DNA from: Engraulis encrasicolus
Lineage: Eukaryota > Chordata > Actinopteri > Clupeiformes > Engraulidae
Length of the DNA stretch: 64,000 bases
Assembly: GCF_034702125.1 (NCBI RefSeq)
Contig: NC_085859.1
Span: 9,455,619-9,519,618 of the forward strand
Reading direction: 5' to 3'
Shown: positions 1 through 11,675 of the stretch, piece by piece
Position numbering within the stretch: the first letter of the stretch is position 1
Layout of the letters: every line of letters begins with the position of its first letter
The notes under the pieces: model-generated
Told to the model about the DNA's origin: nothing
Seen by the model: the letters and a program-made list of their open reading frames with translations, nothing else
The model's database searches: none
Translations under genes and position numbers: made by a program

Positions 1-80
1 GGAATCGCCACTGGATCCTTCAGCAGTTCAGAACAGACCGAACAAGAGAAGGAGTCCTCCTGAGGAGACACTGACGCCAT
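1..80 (-). CDS. finTRIM-like gene C, start of exon 1 (partial)
   Basis: The minus strand reads from an ATG at 80-78 to the window edge, giving 26 codons plus two bases. The peptide begins MASVSPQEDS and contains C13-x2-C16, the first zinc pair of a C3HC4 RING finger, followed by a LLKDPVAI stretch. It aligns residue for residue with the first exons of genes A (42957) and B (62363), and its 5' flank is also paralogous to theirs. By family it would be a RING-type E3 ubiquitin ligase of the teleost finTRIM group. The rest of the gene lies outside the window, so whether it is intact cannot be told. Confidence 0.85.
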   Translation of the reverse strand, partial: MASVSPQEDSFSCSVCSELLKDPVAI

Positions 81-466
81 TTTGTAGCTTTTCCAAACAC
101 CAAGTGCATACACCACGAAGCAGCAGCAGAATGACAGCTGACTTCCCAGAACACTAAGGAGTAGCCCAGGGTGGGTGGGGTTAGGGACTAGCCAATCAGA
201 ATTGTTCTTGTTATCAGGCAGGAAAGAATGTAGAACCTGGTGGGATGGATGTGGGTGTGGTCAATAAGGTGACAGTCGAGGTGTTCAAGAAAACGTTTAC
301 GTTTCCTCAAACAGAAATGGGATGGGTGCTATTTTCTATGCAGAGCATTTTGCTCTACAGTACTGTGGCCAAACAAGTTCCTCAGTCTGGAAATGGTAGC
401 AAAATGTTGCAGCAGTTGAACACGCCCTGCAGGACAAGTTGCTTCCCCAGTCGTTTCCTTCGGCCT
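81..466 (-). other. 5' flank of TRIM gene C
   Basis: There is no credible gene here. The stretch aligns with the upstream flanks of gene A (42958-45040, which has extra insertions) and gene B (62364-62600). It includes a shared CAGCAGCAGAATGACAGC block at about 122-139 and a CCAAT-containing block at 190-217. The short ORFs on both strands are not conserved between the paralogues. The flank is cut at 466 by the LTR retrotransposon and resumes at 20081. Confidence 0.6.
190..217 (-). promoter_or_regulatory. Conserved CCAAT-containing upstream block, gene C
   Basis: The block starts GCCAATCAGAATTGTTCTTG and ends in ATCAGG. It lies 110-137 bp upstream of the ATG and recurs at nearly the same distance upstream of gene A (43089-43116) and gene B (62472-62500). 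Conservation in three paralogous promoters suggests an NF-Y type CCAAT box (inverted relative to the gene), but shared ancestry alone could explain it. Confidence 0.45.
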
Positions 467-2265
467 TGTAGGTACAATTCCTGCCACTTCTCTACGCAGA
501 GAAAACTCATGACAAAAAATATGAGAATCATGTGACTCAAACTGATGATGATTGAGACGAAGGTCATCAATAATCATTAGTAAAAGAGTTACTTCCCCTC
601 TGACCACCAAATGGCTGGCCCAGGGTCCCTGCCATGTTGTTCTCATTCCTCCTCCTTTAGGAGGCGCTGTGACTAAAGCCCCATTCACCATCACCTGGTT
701 ATCAGTGACCTTTGATAACCCATTGTCTTGCCCCAAGTCCCTCACTCTAGTTTTGCCGCTGGACAGACGAGACGCATAGAGCAACTTGCGCATCATTTTG
801 GACGAAGTATTGTTTGATATCTGGCCGAATAACAAACATAGACTGCTTAGTTCATCTTACACACACTTTGCAAAGAATTCCTCACTTCAAGTCTAAGACC
901 TTGCCTGGACATATCTTAAGACTTTCATCCGGACACTGTGAACTAAAGGCGAGTTCACTGCGAGAAAATATCCACGCACGCCTCCGTGGAACAAACTTCT
1001 TGCATTCCAGATTCAACCAAAGAATCTCGAAGCCGCAACAAAGAAAGACTTTTGCACCCCCCAAAACTCTCGAGGACGAGAGAAACGTGGACTGCAATCC
1101 CCATTTTCAGACGGACGTACCGAGCCTTTGGAAACTGGATCCTCCTCTTCATCTCACACAGTAGGCACTGGGCATAGCTTATGTACTGAGATAGATGTGT
1201 TTTTGAACTATGACTTGAGTTATTTTTCATGTGCACATGTTTATTTGCATTTCTCCTGCTTCTCTGTCTATCCTTCTTCTTAGCTTAGGTTCCCCTCTGC
1301 TAACCCATTCTGTATTACTGGCTACTAAGCCTAGCGACCCCGCTTGTGGCGTTCGCACGGAATAGTTCAAGTATTGATTTAACCATCAATATTCGGAACT
1401 CTCCGAGGACCGTCATAGCGCGGCCGTTTCGCCGACTAGTCCAGAAATACGCGCTGCGCCTTTTGTTGTAACTGGCCATAGCAGGCCCTTGGTTAGCAAC
1501 GCAACGCTAACCATTTGTTTACACAGACACGCATAGCTACTAGAGTTCCATCTCTCTTTCCCTTCTCTCTCTATCTCTCTCCCTCTCTCTCTCGTTCTTT
1601 CACTCTCTCCCTTTCGAAATACTTGATTCTCAGAACCCTCCGAGCATTCGGTACTCTTTTATACACTTTGAGTGCATAAACTGTTGTAAACCATTCTCTG
1701 AATAGCCAACTCTGCTCGGAGCGCTCTGCAAGTTAGCCATTAGCCAAGTTGGGCTTGCAGCGCCTACACAAGCACGCTGAAACCCCACTTCCTGTAGTTT
1801 TACAACTCGTAATGGCTGCGTAGACGGCAACGTCTCCCACTTGCTATTTCTTTTATTTCGTTTTCTTTCTCTCCCTGTTTTACTCGGACTTGTTATCGTT
1901 AATTCCAGAACCCTTTGATACATTCGCGCGTCCACTAAGGGACTTGAAGCGCCTGAAACCACACGGTTTACTTGCTACATAGCTGCTAGCTATCCCTATT
2001 GTTCACGGTTCTGATGCTAACGTTAACCTAGCCGAGAGGACGCTATCGTTGCCCAGCAACAGACACACACATAGTAATCACACAGGCGAGTTCCTCCCAC
2101 TGACTCCTACTCTCTCATTCCCTTTCATTTCTCTCTCCATTCCACAAGGAATTGTGTGCATTTATTACAGAAACCTAGACATTGTTGTAGACCCTTTGGG
2201 CCCTGCCTAATCGACATTAGGCCTTTGCTAAGCAGCTACTTATCAGTAGCCTTTCCATTGTCTAT
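467..2265 (+). repeat. Left LTR, segment 1
   Basis: Matches 17541-19320 of the right LTR with scattered substitutions. Around 1700-1725 it has about 20 bases that are missing from the right copy. It holds no coding sequence; the short ORFs on both strands recur identically in the other LTR. A pyrimidine-rich stretch lies at 1550-1620. The copy breaks off after TTGTCTAT, where the LINE tail begins. Confidence 0.9.
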
Positions 2266-2359
2266 AATAATAATAATAAACTTTATTTACAGACTCAGGG
2301 TCCAGATACAATACATTCTAAAAGACATACAAAACATTAAAAAATACCAACCACCCCCC

Positions 2360-2399
<40 letters not shown>

Positions 2400-5044
2400 T
2401 TACTTTAAAAAGACTCAGACTGGCTATAGGCCTATGTACAATTGACTTTTCCAATGTTTCCATATGTCTGAATTGTATTGGGTATCACTTTCCTTTACAT
2501 TGGACAAACACAGTATAATACCATTTCTTGATGAAGTCAATCTACACATAAATTTATACATGAGATTCCTAAGAATAGCCTGAAATGTGGGCACATTTAC
2601 AGAGACAAACAGAGTACTTGCACTTTCCCACCTGGGAGCCTTAAGCAAGATTCTAAGAGCATCATTGTACGCCACCTTAATCTTATTTATTTTTGCTCTA
2701 CTGTAGCTACACCAAAGATGAGCTGTGTACAGTGGTGTACAGTAAGTCCTGAACAGAGATATTTTTACTTCCTTAGTACACATATAGAATTTCCGTGCCA
2801 GCATATTTGCCTGAGCATAAAGTTTGCAACACTGGCGCTGAATATCATCATCATCACATAGGTCACTCCTAAGAATGTGACCTAAGTATTTAGCTTTGGT
2901 TACAGTTGTCAGCTCACTGTCATTTAGATAAAAAGAAGGAAAGTGTAACTTTTTATCCTCCTTAGTCCTAAAAAGCATTACAACACTCTTTTTAGAGTTA
3001 TATTTTATGTCACACTCTATACCATACTCCGAGCAGACTCTGAGCAGTTGCTGAAGACCAGCACTATAGGGAGACATAACAACCAAGTCATCAGCATACA
3101 ATAGATGATTAATGACCTTATCTCCAGCCATACACCCAGTTTTACATTTGTTTAATTTCCTGGATAGATCATCCATGTAAAGATTAAAAAGAAAAGGGGA
3201 AAGAATACCGCCTTGCCTGACGCCATTGGTAACCAAGAACTGGCTAGAGAAAGCTTGGCCCCATCTAACCTGCATGGTTTGATGGGAATACCAGTACTGT
3301 AAGATTCGTATTAAGTATAAAGGGACCCCTCGTTGATGTAGTTTTAAAAACAGTTTCCCATGGTTAACACGGTCAAATGCCCTGGACGCATCTAAAAAAC
3401 ATGTAAATACTGTAGAGTTCTTCTTCTTATATGTATATATGATCTCTTTCAATGCATATATACACAAATCAGTTCCATGTTTATGCTTAAAACCAAATTG
3501 ATTGTCAGTTGTTTCCACATATCCTTGGAGCCTCTCTAAAATGATCCGCTCTAGAACTTTGGAAATTATACTAGCAAGTGCAATGGGCCTATAGTTGTCA
3601 ATACTAGATGCTTTACATGTTTTATCTTTGATAACTGGTACCAGAAGCACAGATAACAAAGAGTGGGGCAATATGCCATGTGCTACCAGGCTAGAGAAAC
3701 ACAAGGCAAGTAGCACTGAGAGTCTGTAACTAGCATATTTCAGATGCTCAGCAGTGATTTCGTCCTGACCACTGGCCTTATTCAATGCTAGCTTCCCAAT
3801 GGCATTGCACACCTCATCTGGTCTAATAACCATACCAACATCATGACTAACAGCATCTACTTTAAAAGCAGCACTTTCAACACAGTTAAAAATTTCCCCA
3901 AAATGCTTCGCCCATATCTCAGCAATATTCCCATCCCCAGATACACCATTTACAGTGGAGGGAAGAGGCATCTTGCTGTTGTTAATGACTTTAACTTCAT
4001 TCCAGAATTCCTGGATATCATTTTGATGGAGTTTTCTAGCCATTGAGTTTGACCTCATCGTTTGCTCATTTCTTTTCACATAGCGTACAGCATATTTAAA
4101 CCTGGCATTTGTGGCCTTCTTATGCTGAAACTCTGGGCCATATTTTACTTTCCCAGCTGCTACCCAGTTTCTTAAAGCCTCTTTTGCCTCAGAGTGGAGC
4201 TCTGCCACATATTCATTCCATCCGGGCCTGATCTTTTGTTTTTTCTTATCTTGAATAAAATGCTTACCATCAATAATCAAACATTTCACTATATTTTCAT
4301 ACAGGTTGACTAAGTCATTCTGGTGAACTGAATTCTGACAGTTAGTATCACAGCAAAAAACTACATTTGGTATATGAACACTGCTCAAGCTATTATCAGT
4401 TAATGTATTGTACTTCCGAAGGTCACATTGAGAGAGCTTAGCCCAGTCTATCTTTCTACACGTGTGTTGTCTTCCATTATTAGTTGCCAGTGCTGGTAGA
4501 TTATTCAGATTCAATACCATAGAGATGGGAATGTGGTCTGATATGGACATATCATACAGAATCTTTATCTCAGATAAGCAGTCATGGGCATCAGCAGTGC
4601 ATATACAGTGGTCTAGCCAGGATGTTGTATGCCATGCCTCACTGATATATGTATAGCTATTCTCAGGCATCAGCACTTTACTGGAGAGCACTAATTTACT
4701 GTTCTGACAAAAGTGCTGCAAATGTTGTCCAAACAGAGACTGGATATCTGAAACATCAGAATTCAGATCACCCACCACAAATATAGATGTGCATTCACTT
4801 TCTGTAATAAAAGAGCTGATGAATGCAAGTCTGTTCAGAAATTCATTTTCGTTTTGGTTGCATTCATATGGAGTATACACATTTAAAATAATAAAGTCAG
4901 TTTTCTCAAATGTGACTTTGATCGCTATGGCCCAGTCCACATCTAAGCGTATCGCAGTTATCACTGGATCATATTTCTTTTGCCAGAATATGGCCACACC
5001 ACCAGGTATTCGGCCACGTACTAGTCCCAAACTCAAATCAGTTG
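2266..5044 (-). mobile_element. 5'-truncated non-LTR retrotransposon (LINE)
   Basis: The element is antisense to the LTR element. Its 3' end is at the left, where the minus strand shows an AATAAA-like signal followed by a short ATT-repeat tail (2266-2281). It is truncated at the 5' end at about 5044, where sequence passes directly into the foldback element. Its LTR target sequence resumes at 8394, and CTAT occurs at both 2262-2265 and 8394-8397. The coding part is described at 2424-5036. A CA/C-rich stretch (2352-2395) lies in the 3' UTR. Confidence 0.85.
2424..5036 (-). CDS. LINE ORF2: partial APE endonuclease plus reverse transcriptase
   Basis: An open frame of 870 codons without internal stops. 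Its 5' end is lost; the frame simply starts at a non-ATG codon at the truncation. The endonuclease half retains GDLN (about residues 89-92) and SDH (166-168), typical of the AP-endonuclease domain of LINEs, but its N-terminal catalytic residues are missing. The reverse transcriptase shows FLDASRAFD (547-555), GVRQGGILSP (605-614) and the catalytic YADD (647-650), with a Cys/His-bearing C-terminal region. It resembles the jockey/CR1/L2 assemblage of vertebrate LINEs; the exact clade is not assigned. Long, uninterrupted coding suggests a fairly young insertion, although the truncation makes it immobile. It lies inside the left LTR of the larger element. Confidence 0.85.
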   Translation of the reverse strand: MSLGLVRGRIPGGVAIFWQKKYDPVITAIRLDVDWAIAIKVTFEKTDFIILNVYTPYECNQNENEFLNRLAFISSFITESECTSIFVVGDLNSDVSDIQSLFGQHLQHFCQNSKLVLSSKVLMPENSYTYISEAWHTTSWLDHCICTADAHDCLSEIKILYDMSISDHIPISMVLNLNNLPALATNNGRQHTCRKIDWAKLSQCDLRKYNTLTDNSLSSVHIPNVVFCCDTNCQNSVHQNDLVNLYENIVKCLIIDGKHFIQDKKKQKIRPGWNEYVAELHSEAKEALRNWVAAGKVKYGPEFQHKKATNARFKYAVRYVKRNEQTMRSNSMARKLHQNDIQEFWNEVKVINNSKMPLPSTVNGVSGDGNIAEIWAKHFGEIFNCVESAAFKVDAVSHDVGMVIRPDEVCNAIGKLALNKASGQDEITAEHLKYASYRLSVLLALCFSSLVAHGILPHSLLSVLLVPVIKDKTCKASSIDNYRPIALASIISKVLERIILERLQGYVETTDNQFGFKHKHGTDLCIYALKEIIYTYKKKNSTVFTCFLDASRAFDRVNHGKLFLKLHQRGVPLYLIRILQYWYSHQTMQVRWGQAFSSQFLVTNGVRQGGILSPFLFNLYMDDLSRKLNKCKTGCMAGDKVINHLLYADDLVVMSPYSAGLQQLLRVCSEYGIECDIKYNSKKSVVMLFRTKEDKKLHFPSFYLNDSELTTVTKAKYLGHILRSDLCDDDDIQRQCCKLYAQANMLARKFYMCTKEVKISLFRTYCTPLYTAHLWCSYSRAKINKIKVAYNDALRILLKAPRWESASTLFVSVNVPTFQAILRNLMYKFMCRLTSSRNGIILCLSNVKESDTQYNSDIWKHWKSQLYIGL

Positions 5045-6384
5045 TAGACAGGTCATCAGCTGGGAAAATTAGGCCTTTCGTCCTACCGCACTTTTCTCTG
5101 TGGATTACTGACCAGAAGGACTATTGGAAGAAATTAAAACATGGGGCCATGTCAATTTTTGTTCAGAATTCAATATGGACGCCATTTTCCAAAATGACTT
5201 GTTTTCATGCATTATTACATTGTCCTATAAGGTGATATTCATGAAAGATTAACTACATTCAGCACTATTCTGTCCTATTTCCTTACATACATGTTTACAA
5301 AGGTTGATTAAACTAAAACAAATGAAAATAAAGTTGGCCACCTTGCAATATCCACAGGAAAGTGCTGAAAATAATGATTGAAAGAGTCTATGGCTGGGAA
5401 AATTAGCCCTATTGTCCTGTCAGGGTTTTCACAGTGGATTACAGACCAGAAGGCCTATTGAAAAAGATGATCCAGCTGGTTGCCATCTCAAATGTGCTCA
5501 ATACTGTAAGGCCGTAATTACCAATAAAGATAACCTATTTTCAGTGAAATTCTGTCCTATCTCCTATCTACAGACGTGAGTACAATGTTTGGCAACAGAA
5601 AGATGAAAATATATTGCCCCTTTGAAATATCCTAAGGATTGTTGTCAGAAAATAATTGAATTACACATACACAGTTGACTGCTGAAAAAAGGCTATTGAC
5701 CTGCCAAACATTTTCAGTTTGACCAGCCAAAAGTTTTTCAGGCCTACTTTCTTTTGCAATAAAGCAAGGGTGCGTGTGCGTGTGCGTGCGTGTATCCCCC
5801 GCTCATCTTTCCCCTGTCATCCCCCCCTCATCTTTCCCAGTCTCACCCCTCCCCACACACACACACACACACATACACACTATTCTGCCTCCCCCACCCT
5901 CTCACTCATCTACCCCCCCACACACACACAGTTCTACCAGTCTGCCATGGCCAGTGTGCTCTCCTATGCTGTGGCATGCTGGGGTGGCAGCATTAGGAAA
6001 AGAGATGCTGGACGGCTCGACAGGCTGGTGAGGAAAGCAGGGTCTGTTGTAGGCACAGAACTGGACGCCCTCACAACCACAGCCGACAAGAGGACACTTG
6101 GCAGATTGGACTCTATTTTGGACAACGACAAGCACCCACTGTACCCAGTCCTCAACAACCAGAGAAGCCTGTTCAGCTACAGACTGCGCGCCATCTCCTG
6201 CAAGACAGACAGGCTGCGGAAGTCCTTTGTACCCAGGGCCATTCAGCTTTTCAACATTGCACAGAAGGACACACAAAGAGAGATCATCATAGGGGACTGG
6301 ACTGCATAAACAGATCCCACTCCTGCATACTCTTTTTACCTGGACTCTCTACCCTTCGACTCCTTGTCAGTGGAATGCACAGCT

Positions 6385-6385
<1 letters not shown>

Positions 6386-6475
<90 letters not shown>
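6386..6475. repeat. (GT)n microsatellite
   Basis: An uninterrupted GT run of about 90 bp inside the 3' UTR of the LINE fragment. Confidence 0.95.
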
Positions 6476-6478
<3 letters not shown>

Positions 6479-6770
6479 GTAGATACTCAGTTTGCGATGT
6501 GTGTAACCCCCCTGACTACTGATACTCCTGGACTATGTACACTTTATTTTTGGTGTGTGTGTGTGTGTGGGTGTGTGGGTGTGTGTGTGGAGTGACACAG
6601 GGGGTGACTTTAACCCCCCATCTCTTTTTCTAAGGAATACAATGGACATTGTTCTAGGAAAGAGACTATGGACACTCCTGGACACTTTATGGCCACCTTG
6701 TCTTGGCTACTATGTGCCACTTAGCTAAGGCACATGTGAACACTGTGGACACTTTACACTTTATATTTTT

Positions 6771-6873
<103 letters not shown>

Positions 6874-7077
6874 ATAGAGAGAGAGAGATGCCTTGGCAAT
6901 AAGTATGCAACAGCGACCTATATATGATTATTTTATTTTATGTGTAAATATGTGTGTTATGTCTTGTGGACAATGTCTTTATGTCTTTATTTATGTGTGT
7001 ATGCTACTTGACACCTTAATTTCCCCCTGGGATCAATAAACGATACTCTACTCTACTCTACTCTACACTATTCTGCA

Positions 7078-7520
7078 CCACCCCCCCAACACTATTCTGC
7101 CCCCAAACCCCCTCACTCATCCCCCCCATGCTACTCTTGCCCCCCCCCACCCCTCACTCACCCCCCACTATTCTGCCCCCCACGCTCACCACCCCCCTGA
7201 CTCATTCTCGCCGACCCCCCATCCAATGTGAAAAGTTTGGCAGGTCGACCCCAACACCCCCCCCCCCCCCCCCCCCCCCGACTCAACTTACCACCCCCCC
7301 CCCCCCCCTACACACACACACACACACTATTCTACCCCCCCAAACCCCCCACATTACCCCCCCCCACCTCACTCATTCCCCCACACAATTCTGCCCCCGC
7401 AACCCCCGCTCACCCCCTCATTCATCCCCCCACTCCTCCACATCATTCGGTCCCCCCTACCCCACCCATCTGTCTCCCCCTACTCTACAGTCTTCCCCCC
7501 AACACACACACACACGGTCT
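7078..7520. repeat. C-rich low-complexity tract
   Basis: Runs of C interspersed with CACTATTCTGCC-like words. It reads as an irregular tandem repeat related to 5880-5935. The proline-rich open frames here are composition artefacts. Confidence 0.8.
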
Positions 7521-8393
7521 ACTGTGTCTATGTCAGTGTGTGTAAAGAAGCACACTGGCCACACACTCAGGCGCACTCAGGCACATACACACACATACGA
7601 ACGCATGTGCACACTCAAAAACGTGCGTGCGCACACAGACACACACAGACACACACACACTCACACACACACAGTTTGGCAGGACAATATGCCTTTTTTC
7701 AGCAGTCCACTGTGTTTGTGAAATTCAATCATTTGACATTCCTTTGGATATTTCAAAGTGGCAAGATATATATATTCATGCCTTTTTCTAGACAACCTTT
7801 ATACTCACATCTGTAATGAGATTTAACTGCAAAATAGATCATCTTTATTGATAATTATGGCCTTACAGTATTGAGAAAAATGTATGAAAGTCTGCCATTC
7901 TGAAAAACAGAGAACATTTTGAATTTTGGAGCACATTTGAGATGGCAACCAGCTGGTGAATCTTTTTCAATAGGCCTTCTGGTCTGTAATCCACTGTGAA
8001 AACCCTGACAGGACAATAGGCTTAATTTTCCCAGCCATAGACTCTCTATGTGCATTTCAATCATTATTTTCAGCACTTTCCTGTGGATATTGCAAGGTGG
8101 CCAACTTTATTTTCATTTGTTTTAGTTTAATCAACCTTTGTAAACATGTATATAAGGAAATAGGACAGAATAGTGCTGAATGTAGTTAATCTTTCATGAA
8201 TATCACCTTATAGTACAATGTAATAATGCATGAAAACAAGTCATTTTGGAAAATGGCGGCCATATTGAATTCTGAGCAAAAATTGACGTGGCCCCATGTT
8301 TTAATTTCTTCCAATAGGGCTTCTGGTCAGTAATCCACATAGAAAAGTGTGGTAGGACGAAAGGCCTTATTTTCCCAGCTGATGACCTGTCTA

Positions 8394-8460
8394 CTATGCT
8401 TTCTGTAGCTAATGCTAGCTTAGCCAACCACACACACGTGGTAGCCTATAGCAACCAGAC
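8394..8460 (+). repeat. Left LTR, segment 2
   Basis: 67 bp matching 19317-19383 of the right LTR. It lies between the foldback element and the hAT-like element. Its last 8 bases (AACCAGAC) are the target site duplicated by the hAT insertion. Confidence 0.9.
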
Positions 8461-9459
8461 CAGGCACGTGCACTCCAATACGGCAGGGGAGGCACGGCCT
8501 CACCAGCCAGACCTGAGAATGATGAGCTGCAGTAAATGTGAATAATAGTAACAATAACAGCTATTGTTTTCGAGCATCTGCACCATAACTACCATTTGAG
8601 CAGTATTTAAACAGTTTCACTCATTTTCAATCATTTCCGTGGCCAAAACCGTAATATTTGCCCATTTCATGTCAAATTGCTCCGAATACGGTGAATTTGG
8701 GGCAACTCTGAACTGGCCTCACCCCGGATTGCGCAATCCCTCGTTAACAAGCTTCAGCGCATGCGCCATTTTGCTCGTTCTGTGAATGCAACCTGGTAAT
8801 ATTGTATTAAACGTTTTTATACACTTAATAGAAGTATGTATGGTGTGCCCTCAATTCCTGATAATGTTCTACTATTTTCTACGTGTGATTATCATTTCTT
8901 TACTCTGAACGCTTTGGCATAACGCCCACTGAAATATACAGCGGTGAGGCCAGCAGTAGCCTGGCCGCAGACTCCTTCTGGCATTGAGAGCTGGCCAGTT
9001 ACGTCATAGCGAATCTGAAGTTCACAGCCAGTCGGTGGGTGTTGTTGGCTAGCTTGTTCACTTTGTCTGCTACAAGTGGATTTCATAACGAAACTAAGAG
9101 CATTCTCAAAGTTGGATTTCCAAGAGGAAAATATGTGATAAAGAATGGAGGACCGACAGAGCTGAAGGGTTTGCTACTGCAGGTGGTCAGAAGGTTATAA
9201 CTACCCGATCATTTCAAAGTGAGTTCTACAACAGAAACTATTTTTGTTTCCCCTGTGTCCCGTTTGCAACCGGCGAGAATGTGTGGAAGACCATTCGCAT
9301 GGAATTGTACGACTTAACACTTTACTAAGGACTAAGGAGCCTCACGAAACACAAATCCTCGCGGCTACTCATATTCATATTCAATGCCAAATTGCTTTGG
9401 ACGTTTGGGGCGTCTCGAATAGATGTGGCTTTGGATGGACAGCACCGGCTAAAGCAACG

Positions 9460-9837
9460 TAATGCCCCGTGTACATCAAGCGCTACCAACGCGACCGGGT
9501 AGCTGGGGTGGTTGAAGAAGTTTCGCCATGAATTCGTTTTATTCGCTCTGGACGCTGCACTGACATGTTTGATTCAGCTAATCACATAACGGCTCTGTCT
9601 TGACAGCCTGGGACATTCCTCGATATGAACGTTCCGATTGGTTTTCGCCGAACAGCGTCATAGCGAATTCGCTTAAGATTAGCTTGAGTTTAATCGTCAA
9701 AAGTCGCCCTGGTCGCTCAAGAAGCTTCGCCCCTGGCGAATTCGCTCCGGTAGCGCTGGTCGCGCACCCTCCATAGAGAATGAATGACTTCCGTCGCTTC
9801 ATTCGCGTTGGTCGCTCCCGATGTACACGGGGCATTA
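9460..9837. mobile_element. MITE with GCCCCGTGTACA ends
   Basis: The element starts TAATGCCCCGTGTACATC at 9460 and ends with the exact inverse at 9837. The inverted similarity continues imperfectly inward through GCG/ACC-rich motifs. If TA is the duplicated target, the termini are ATGCCCCG. There is no coding sequence. It is nested in the hAT-like element. Confidence 0.72.
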
Positions 9838-10261
9838 GCATGCGCAACGCCAAAGTGAAGGAAACGAGCGGCGCATGGACCTGATGTACGAGATAAAGGT
9901 AAGATCAGTGTTTCCTATGTGTGTGAAGCCTGTGTTTGTGAGACCCGTGGGGAGAGAATCCGCCGTGATTCTCTCTGGTGTGGTGGTAGCTTTTGTGATC
10001 TGAACAGGATTCTCATGTGTAGCCTCGTACAAGTAGATGTAGGCCTACATTTGCACGAGAATCCGGTGCTTATCACAAACGCTATCACACCAGTTTGTTC
10101 GCCGTGGTGCTCAGCGGTCTATATGACACCATGTTTTGAATCCTGTGTGTGTGTGTGTGTGTGTCTTCCATTGAGCATCCGCCGTGATGTGGTTTATGTG
10201 AGACCACTGTTTGAATCCTGTGTGTGTGAGAGCAGTGGGCTGTGAAGGAGCGTACACTCTT

Positions 10262-10560
10262 CACTACTCTCCCCTCCTCCTCTCCTCTCCTCTCCTCTCC
10301 TCTCCTCTCCTCTCCTCTCCTCTCCTCTCCTCTCTTTTCCCATCTCCTCTCCTCTCCTCTCCTCTCCTCTCCTCTCCTCTCCTCTCTTTTCCCATCTCCT
10401 CTCCTCTCCTCTTCCCTCTTCTCCTCTCCTCTTCTCTCTTCTCCTCTCCTATCCTCTTCTCTCCTCTCCTCTCCTCTCCTCTCTTCTCTCCTCTCCTCTC
10501 CCCTCTCCTCCTCTCCTCTCCTCTCCTCTTCTCTCCTCTCCACTACTCTCCTCTCCTCTG
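10262..10560. repeat. Pentamer array (CTCTC)n
   Basis: About 300 bp of TCTCC/CTCTT pentamers, a strict purine/pyrimidine strand asymmetry. The long frames on both strands (Ser/Leu/Pro-rich or Arg/Glu-rich) are artefacts of the repeat. Confidence 0.95.
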
Positions 10561-10644
10561 CTCTGCTCTCCAGCTCTCTCAGCCGTGATGCTGCTGTTTG
10601 TCCACATTACTGCTGTGTGGTTTATGTGAGACCACTGTTTGAAT

Positions 10645-10766
<122 letters not shown>

Positions 10767-10973
10767 GGAGAGATCTAATAGCATTTTCTCTACGGAAATG
10801 CAGCATGTTTTATTTTGTAGGCCTGCCTTATGTTAAGAAAGCTATGACATATGAAACTTATCGGTAGGCCTATTTGGTAAATTTACTAAAATGTACTTAT
10901 ACTGTAGCTGTAGTATTATATATTTGCCTCACCAGCCATAAAGTTGACCGCACCTCACTGAACCAGACCCCTG

Positions 10974-11020
<47 letters not shown>

Positions 11021-11157
11021 CTGAAAGCCTGTTCCCTTCTTCTTTCTTTTCCCCTCTTTTATTTCTTTCTTGTTTTATATTATTGTGCCTTAATTTTGTT
11101 ATTATTCCATTTAACCGACTTTGAATGTAATGCATTTTATTAGATTACCTAGTAGTT

Positions 11158-11163
11158 AATAAA
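11158..11163 (+). promoter_or_regulatory. Poly(A) signal in left LTR
   Basis: AATAAA followed by a T/G-rich stretch (TTTTGTTGTCCTTG) about 20 bases on. The copy in the right LTR is at 19564-19569. It probably marks the R/U5 boundary region of the retrotransposon. Confidence 0.55.
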
Positions 11164-11584
11164 AGTAAATCATTTGATTGCATTTTGTTGTCCTTGTTAC
11201 TTTGTACACCCAACCAACCTACTATTAGAACTTTGCCTTCAGATCAACCTTTGTGCTTGTGTAACCCGGCTGATCACAGAGAATAGGTCTCATACTCTCA
11301 TTGTTCACTGTGGCCCGCTGAGTAACCCCAGTACAAAACTTATTATTAATTCTGTGTTTAGCAATTTATTGTTGAATATTGTGATTGATAATCCAAGGAT
11401 TTTATGAGACGGTCCTTAAATTACATTTTTAAATTAATTTGTTTATTAATATTAATTAATTCATAATTAATTAAATTCCCAAACGAGATTTTACCTTCAA
11501 TTCCTGGTATAGCCGCATGAGGAGTAAATCCACACGCAGCTTCCCATACATTAACGTAACTTCAATTACATTACCGGTGCGTCC

Positions 11585-11610
11585 CGTGTAAGAATTCCGA
11601 TTCTTACGCG
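11585..11610 (+). other. LTR stem-loop 1 (left LTR)
   Basis: GTAAGAAT-TCCG-ATTCTTAC forms a perfect 8-bp stem with a TCCG loop, extended by CGT/GCG to 11 pairs (one G-U). It lies in the predicted transcribed 3' part of the LTR. The right LTR has the same structure at 19990-20015. Confidence 0.65.
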
Positions 11611-11637
11611 ACTGTACCTACATTACGTGGTGCGTAC

Positions 11638-11663
11638 CGTGTGAGAATTCCGATTCTCACGCG
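11638..11663 (+). other. LTR stem-loop 2 (left LTR)
   Basis: GTGAGAAT-TCCG-ATTCTCAC has the same design as stem-loop 1, 53 bp downstream. The third pair of the core stem is G-C instead of A-T, a two-sided compensatory change. The right-LTR copy is at 20043-20068. It lies 12 bp from the LTR end. Confidence 0.65.
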
Positions 11664-11675
11664 ACTACCCCTACA

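Larger units (their letters stand above)
10961..11675 (+). repeat. Left LTR, segment 3 (3' end)
   Basis: Matches 19376-20080 of the right LTR, starting with the second copy of the 8-bp hAT target site. It carries a CA run (10976-11018), a poly(A) signal, an AT-rich stretch and two tandem stem-loops. It ends CCCCTACA. Confidence 0.9.

Noticed and set aside
329..835. 168-codon minus-strand ORF, also at 17442-17852
   Set aside because: Recurs only because it lies in both LTRs; its 5' and 3' parts run into unrelated flanks, with no domain.
5042..5235. A 60-residue frame (SSAGKIRPFVLPHFS...) present in both foldback arms
   Set aside because: The two occurrences are the same inverted-repeat sequence (5042-5235 plus, 8203-8433 minus), so repetition is not independent support; there is no known domain.
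7128..7721. Proline-rich ORF of 197 codons
   Set aside because: Pure C-rich low-complexity sequence.
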